Assembly: GCA_905250115.1 (NCBI GenBank)
Contig: CAJNOI010000041.1
Coordinates: forward strand, 265,606 to 329,605
Length of the DNA stretch: 64,000 nucleotides
From: Adineta steineri
Lineage: Eukaryota; Rotifera; Eurotatoria; Adinetida; Adinetidae
Direction of reading: 5' to 3'
Shown here: piece after piece, positions 58,136 through 64,000 of the stretch
Numbering within the stretch: the first letter of the stretch is position 1
Layout: each line of letters starts with the position of its first letter
Program-made: the position numbers and the translations under genes
The notes under the pieces: model-generated
What the model saw: only the letters and a program-made list of their open reading frames with translations
What the model was told of the DNA's origin: nothing
The model's database searches: none

Positions 58136-59992
58136 TTATGAATTATCTTTAGAAAATTGTTGATATTCGATTAAATCATTTTGAGTAGTTGTAGGTTTTA
58201 CTTTATCAAGTGCAGTCAACATATCTGACTAAAATAAATGTATGTTTTCTTTTCTTATTATCATTAATAAACATTTATAACTACTAACCATAGTTACTGG
58301 AGGTATATACAATTCATTAGACTTAACTGCATTCAAGTTGATTACTTTAGCATCTGCATCGTCTGATGAACAAATAAACCAAAGTTGAGGAGGTCCGTTA
58401 GATTCTGGATTTGCCGTCTACGTAGAAATCAGTAAAAGGTTTTAGATAAAAGATACAAATAAGAAACGTTTATTACTTGTTTAAAATGCGTTGCTGAAAC
58501 TAATTGACGAATTGGTGCCATTACGGCTTCATGACAAATAACTGTAATATCAGCAGGAGAATAGCTAGGAGAAAAATAGACTCATTCTGCATATTATGAA
58601 ATGTAAAATCTACTTTTCAGTTTTTTCTGCTAATTCTATCCATTCATTTTCATTAATAGTATGATTAATATTTGAATCAAAAATTTTCTTTAGCATAGCT
58701 ACACGTTCATTGATATCAGGTAGTGGAATATATATTCGCTTTTCAAATCTATAAAGTAAAATGTCAAAGAGTATAGATATTTCAAGATAACATATAAATA
58801 TAGACATCGTACTTTCGTTGAATAGTTGCATCAAGTTCAAATGGTTTAGTACTGGTAGCAATAAGAAAAGTATTCGTATTGCCCTTTTCTATATCTAATA
58901 GATTATAATAAAAATAGATTGAGTAATTAATTTATACCATTGAATATAGGTTTTACTTTCTATTTGAATTAGAAATTCTGTTTTTATACGTTGAAATCTG
59001 TCGTCATCTGTATCAGTATTTTGTTTAGACAAACTATCGATATCATCAATGAACAAAATAGATGGTTGTTGTTGATGAGCTAATTCAAATATCTTTCTAA
59101 TTAATTTTTCAGGTTCAGCAATAAATTTTGATTGTAACTCCCATGCATTCAGAGAAATAAATTTAATTTTACATTCATTAGCAATCGATGTAGCTAAATA
59201 AGTTTTTCCAATACCAACAGACTTAAGTAGAAGAAAAAGCAAAAAAATGAGATCGAATAAAAATGAATGCATAGACTTACACCATAGAGTAAGACAGAGG
59301 TTGATGATTTACATTTATCTGAAAAAAATAGAATAAGAATAGGTTTATCATAATACATTCTCGTATACCTTGAAAAAGTTTTGGATATTTAGCAGGCAAG
59401 ATAACAGTTTCCAATAATACTGTCTTAGCAAATGCTAAACCAATAACATCATCAAATGTTACTTTTGAATCAGTGACAATAGTATCTATGAAATATACAT
59501 GTTAAATTTATAAAATAGTCTTGCTAAATGATTTAAGTTTTTTTCCTAACTTTGTATAAGATTTTCATCATATGTACTTTCTTCAATATCTTGATTGTTT
59601 ATTTTATCTTTTAAATTTGCATAATCCATAGTATCATCAATTAATGTTTCATTTTCCATCATTCTCTTGATCTCTTCAGCTCGTTTCATATACTTTTCAA
59701 CATTAACATGTATATGTTGCTTTAATTCTTCCTTCATAGTTCCATCTAAATTATATATACAATTTATTTTTGAAACTTCATTATAACTACTTACATTTTG
59801 TTGCATGTATAAAATAATCTACTGCGGCCATATAGGCTTGTCTAGCTAATTCATAATTATGTGCTTCATCTTGAAAAACTGCTTGTACAATGTATTGTTC
59901 ACCTTTCTATGTAATAACAAAAGTTCAGAATTTATGTCTAGAAATTTTTTTAATTGATATACTTCTATAATATTCGTTAGATCAATATTCAT
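58136..59992 (-). CDS. VPS4-like: VPS4-type AAA ATPase, copy 2 (diverged, catalytically altered)
   Basis: Eleven exons with the same lengths or phases as copy 1: 59992-59963, 59906-59795, 59745-59551, 59485-59369, 59318-59281, 59221-58957, 58894-58813, 58748-58614, 58564-58477, 58417-58289, 58228-58136; total 427 residues with no stop or frame break. The MIT-like start is present. The Walker A loop is SVGIGKT (residues 165-171; consensus GxxGxGKT kept, the usual Pro-Pro lost). The Walker B Glu is replaced by Asp (FIDDID, residue 224), the pore-loop Trp by Phe (SKFIAEPEK, residue 197), and the arginine-finger run reads QRK (278-280) in place of RRR. The linker region is shorter. The open frame argues for retained function, perhaps as an ATPase-impaired regulatory subunit. 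That is inference. Confidence 0.93.
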
Positions 59993-60638
59993 TATGTTAA
60001 TGATTAATGTACAGTATTATAATAGATTAAATATATCTACAAATAACAAATATTGTAAATAAGTATCATAAATTATAATGAAATAAGAAAAAAGATTACA
60101 ATAAACAGTCTTTTTCTTTTATTTATAAGAATATTTTATTATCAGATAAGAATCAAAATTACTCACTATGATTGCATAGCAAATGTGTGTGTGTACTTTT
60201 TTGATAGTATGAAACTCTATATGACTAGTTTCTGTTCTTCAATAAAAGTGACTCATGAAATAATACCAATGAATAATCATAACATATATATTGTAAAACA
60301 AGTACCTCATATAAATTGTTTCGAGATTTTACTAGTGTATTTATTATTATTAAAAAAATTCACCGTTACTCCTCGGATACTCTTGAATTATCTGTAAACG
60401 AAATATCAATGTCATGCGCCTTTGTTGAGAGAATATGTTGCTATAATAGTCGAATTAATCTAAATTCAGTAGAAATAATTTAGGACTCAAGCGATTAACA
60501 ACAAATATTCATAAAAAAAACTAATATTAAGAGAAAATTATATAAGTATCTTTATTATCAATAATTATAAAAAAAACGAACGCCAAGAATTAATAGAATG
60601 ACATAAACAGAAAAATTAATTGATACTGTTCATTTTTT
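59993..60638. other. Spacer between VPS4 copies 2 and 3
   Basis: AT-rich spacer with the probable promoter of copy 2 and the 3' end of copy 3. A short open frame at 60185-60397 on the plus strand has no recognisable similarity and is probably spurious. Confidence 0.5.
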
Positions 60639-62577
60639 TTATGAACCTTGTTGACCATATTCTTCAGTAAATTTCTGATACTTTGCCAGTTCATCACTTC
60701 CTACTGTTGGTCTTTGTGTATTAAGAGCAGCTAACATATCCGACTGAAATGATTATATATTTCAATATTTTATTTACTTAATATAATTTTTAGAATTACT
60801 TACCATAGTTACTGGTGGGTTACATAAATCATCAGGTTCTATTTTATCTAACGTCATTGATTGAGCTGCTGGATCTCCAGGTGAACAAGCAAGCCAAACA
60901 TTGGTAGGTTCCTCTGGATTTTTAGTTGGATTCGGTACCTACATGATATAAATCATAAGAATGAAAAGATATATGATTTAATTGATACTGACTTGTTTAA
61001 AATGAGTTGCTTCGACAAGTCGTCGAACAGGTCTTAACAATGCTTCACGACAAACAACAGCAATATCAGCACCAGAATAACTAATACAAATAATCAATAT
61101 ATACTTTACTATATACAATTCAATACTTACTGTTCAGCTCTTTCTGCAAGTTCCATCCATTCATGATCATTGATTGTATGATAAGTATTAATACCTAAAT
61201 GAGTTTTAAACATAGCTGCACGTTCATTTACACCAGGTAGAGGAATATAAATTCGTTTTTCAAGACTAGAATTATTCATAACAATTTATAGATGTTTATA
61301 TACATATTTGTGATTGAAATCATACCGTCGTCGAATACCAGTATCTAGTTGCCAAGGAATATTGGTTGCAGCAAGAACGAGAACACCTGGACTATTTGTC
61401 TCAACACCTGTATTATCTGTTTCAGTACCTGAATTATTTGTTCCAACACCTAATAAAACGACATTAGTTATACTTATTTCTATATTCATATCATTAAACA
61501 AAAAGCATATACCGTCCATTTGAACGAGAAACTCAGTAACAACACGTTTTGATGTTTCAGTGCCTGTATCATTACGTTGTCCACATAAAGCATCGATTTC
61601 ATCAATAAATACAATACATGGTTTTCGTTCGCGTGCAAGTTCAAATAGACTTTTGACAGATTGTTCAGCTTCACCAACCCATTTAGTTAGAATATCTGAT
61701 GAGCTGATTGATATGAATGTACTTTTACATTCAGTAGCAATAGCTTTAGCTAAGTATGATTTGCCAGTGCCAGGAGGCTAAATTGAAAATGAAATATATG
61801 AGATAACGAAAAGTATTAAAAACTTACTCCATAAAGTAGAATACCAGCCCATGGTTTACGTTTCCCTGATATACAAGAATACGATATATTACATAGTAGC
61901 TTTGTTATTTCCTATAGAGATTTACCTGTAAAAAGCTTTGGATATTTGATTGGTAAGATGACAGCTTCTTGCAATGCGCTTTTAGCATGTTTTAATCCAA
62001 CGACATCATTAAATGAGACTTGTGGATTAGAGACAATAGCACCTGATGTTAAAGAAAAATGATCATATTTATATAAAATAAATATGGTAAAATCTAACCT
62101 TCGAATTTTTGCATCCTACGCCTCTTGTCTGAATCTGCATCCTCTTCATCATTATCTCTACCACCTTTTGAATTTTCACGATGATTGGTACGACCACTGG
62201 CTACAGCCTGCTTTTTTGGTGATTGTTGTCCTGTAACTTTTTTTAATTCTTCTGCTCTCTTCAGATAAGAGTCTACAGTAGTACGTATGTTTATTTTCGT
62301 TGCTTCACTCATAGTTCCGTCTAATCAATTATATACTTTAACGTTTAAACTATTTCAAAAATCATCATAACTACTCACATTTTGTTGCATGTAGAAACCA
62401 TTGTGCTGCAGCCATATAGGCTCGTATAGCTACTTCATAATTGTGGTTTTTGTCTTCTGTAGTAGCTTGTTGAGCAAGTTCAGTAGCTGTCTATAACATC
62501 GTCAAAATAGGAAATGAATCAATACAAATTAAATTGTCAAAATATACTTTTATGGTAGTCGCCAAATCCATAGTCAT
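60639..62577 (-). CDS. VPS4: VPS4-type AAA ATPase, copy 3
   Basis: Eleven exons: 62577-62548, 62490-62379, 62320-62099, 62042-61926, 61865-61828, 61777-61513, 61449-61326, 61265-61131, 61080-60993, 60938-60804, 60743-60639; total 456 residues. The MIT domain is present. Walker A PPGTGKS, Walker B VFIDEID (Glu233), pore loop TKWVGEAEQ and arginine fingers RRR are all kept, so an active ATPase is expected. Differences from copy 1 are concentrated in the linker after the MIT domain, in RLEKR for RFEKR after the arginine fingers, and in exon 7. Exon 7 is 42 bases longer because a 7-residue unit is repeated ([21 protein letters not shown]). ESCRT-III remodelling is the likely role, possibly with different partners or expression. 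Confidence 0.95.
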
Positions 62578-64000
62578 TGTTTCGGTAGTATCTAGAGAAT
62601 AAGATCATATAAGAGAGTATGGTTGCATTGCGCAGAATGTCGAATAATTTAGAAATATCGATAGAGACAAAATGAGTAATACGTTCTCTGTCTACTCCAA
62701 ATATTCATGTGTCATTTTAAAATGAGTAAGATGCAGAACAAATCACATGGTGTAAAACTATATATATATACTGTCGAATGAATTACTCATTTTCATAATA
62801 GACACCAGGGGAAAAAACAAAAAAGTATTTTTGGTTTTCTAGGGCTCAGAATTACTCAGAATTGCTTATTTGTTTTATGAGTCAGTATTGTTACTCATTC
62901 TTATCAATATATATTTTATTAACAATAAAATTTCATAGGTTTTTTTCCTTCGAATTCAGCTGATACTATGATAATTATTATTTACAAATTATTTCGAAAT
63001 TTCTATCATACTTCATTATCTATTTATCGGTCTAGACAAATGTTTAAAAATAGATCACATAATTTTCAGCAACAATTACTATTGTCCGATATCTACAAAC
63101 TGTTTTATAGATTCTTATCAAGTTTTAATTGTGTATCACTAATACTGAGTAGAGATACATTGATTTAGCTGTTAACTATAATAGACGATATCTAAAATAA
63201 TGAATTTGAAACATCCAAATACATTCCATTCAATCATATCAGTATAGAATATAGAGTCCGATGAGGCGAGTTTGACCTGGGTGCTATGGTCAATAATCAG
63301 TAATTGGCATATTCACCTCTCCAATACATATGTATCACAAGATTATGTTTCGGAAGAAACTATTCACATTGTAATATGGAGTAATGATAGCAAATCCATG
63401 TGAGGCATAAAAGATTTATGGAAAAAACTTCTTCTCAGAATTCTTCTTTAGCCTGTGTCCTTATAATATTTAGCGACTTACCTCAGAAAGATAAAATTTT
63501 AGACGTATAAGAAAAAATATTTCTTTATTCTTTATTTTATCTCTATTTATAAAGTAAAGATAAAGTAACACTCCTAATTATAATATATTACATATAAGAT
63601 ACGCATATCTTTTAGAACTGAATTTATTTTATATGCCTTATCATTAGTGGTTCATTTTTTATGGTGAATCTTTATATAATAATAAACGAAACCGTATGTC
63701 AACAAAGCGTGTTGCAACTGAATTGAAAATTCTTCTTAAATCAAAATTTATATTAATTTAGAAGTTATATTGACTCTCTAAATTTTCAACTTGTACGTCT
63801 AATGTCTAACGACCAATAGCGACACGTATGTCATAACTATTCATTGGGTCAAACTAAGTATTCAATAAAGTATTTTCGTATGGTTAAAGAATACGTTCGC
63901 TGGGTGTATCTAATATGTGGTTTTGAATATTTTCTTAAAATTCATTTTTTTCACTAGAATAATCCTAATAAAATCATTATTGTCTTCTTATGTTTGTGCG
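62578..64000. other. Terminal intergenic region
   Basis: AT-rich sequence to the window edge. The left part should hold the promoter of VPS4 copy 3. Words such as AATGAGTAA and TTACTCATT recur on both strands between about 62670 and 62910 and may be remnants of a short inverted repeat. No gene or structural RNA is recognisable. Confidence 0.5.

Noticed and set aside
63255..63300. Possible hammerhead ribozyme core near GTCCGATGAGGCGAG
   Set aside because: The conserved core bases (CTGATGA and GAAA) are not all present and no three-stem pairing could be drawn.

Overview
This window is AT-rich (roughly 30% GC) eukaryotic nuclear DNA carrying densely packed metazoan genes on both strands. Most introns are 50-80 bases long, with GT/AG borders. 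The gene content is clearly animal: a Tbx1/10-type T-box factor, a NEK1-type kinase, a paraoxonase, an A20/Cezanne-type OTU deubiquitinase and an amidated-neuropeptide precursor. Low GC, tiny introns, compact spacing and tandem paralogues fit a small spiralian genome. A bdelloid rotifer is my best guess, but that is inference, not proof. All exon models were traced by eye from splice sites and reading phase, and each listed model sums to an open frame.

Layout. 1-2794: non-coding. 2795-4965 (+): Tbx1/10. 6325-8390 (+): type II membrane protein of unknown family, with a MITE-like inverted-repeat element in its last intron. 8469-10227 (-): LRRC14-like LRR protein. 10452-12546 (+): ZDHHC6. 14094-15720 (+): RRM protein of the lark/RBM4/RBM14 type. 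17226-18193 (+): PTRH2. 18452-19695 (+): BACURD-type KCTD. 20656-22068 (+): broken cytochrome P450. 22315-22782 (-): SPCS1, in four short exons. 23079-27496 (+): NEK1-like kinase in 23 exons. 29150-30580 (+): paraoxonase, with traces of a reciprocal tandem duplication shared with the NEK 3' end. 31093-31710 (+): intronless multi-spanning membrane protein. 31886-37860 (-): two B-box-like coiled-coil proteins and an A20-like OTU protease, which share zinc-binding modules. 38491-39006 (+): small secreted acidic protein. 40115-40656 (-): unknown basic protein. 41079-41855 (-): TOM20. 42084-44310 (+): two tandem ARF-family GTPases. 44608-46862 (-): aftiphilin. 47083-51343 (-): SART1. 54537-54939 (+): neuropeptide precursor. 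55518-62577 (-): three tandem VPS4 AAA-ATPase genes.

Most genes are conserved cell machinery: secretion and membrane traffic (SPCS1, ZDHHC6, ARF pair, aftiphilin, VPS4), splicing (SART1) and mitochondrial import (TOM20). The most novel items are as follows. (1) A complete neuropeptide precursor with five tandem PxEGIL(L/I)-amide peptides, which I cannot assign to a known family. (2) A VPS4 triplication in which the middle copy keeps the 11-exon structure and an open frame but has lost canonical ATPase residues, while the third copy has a 7-residue unit expansion in a loop. (3) A C-terminal CxxC...CxxC ribbon shared between an A20-like deubiquitinase and a neighbouring B-box protein. (4) A NEK/paraoxonase duplication in which each unit has decayed in the opposite gene.
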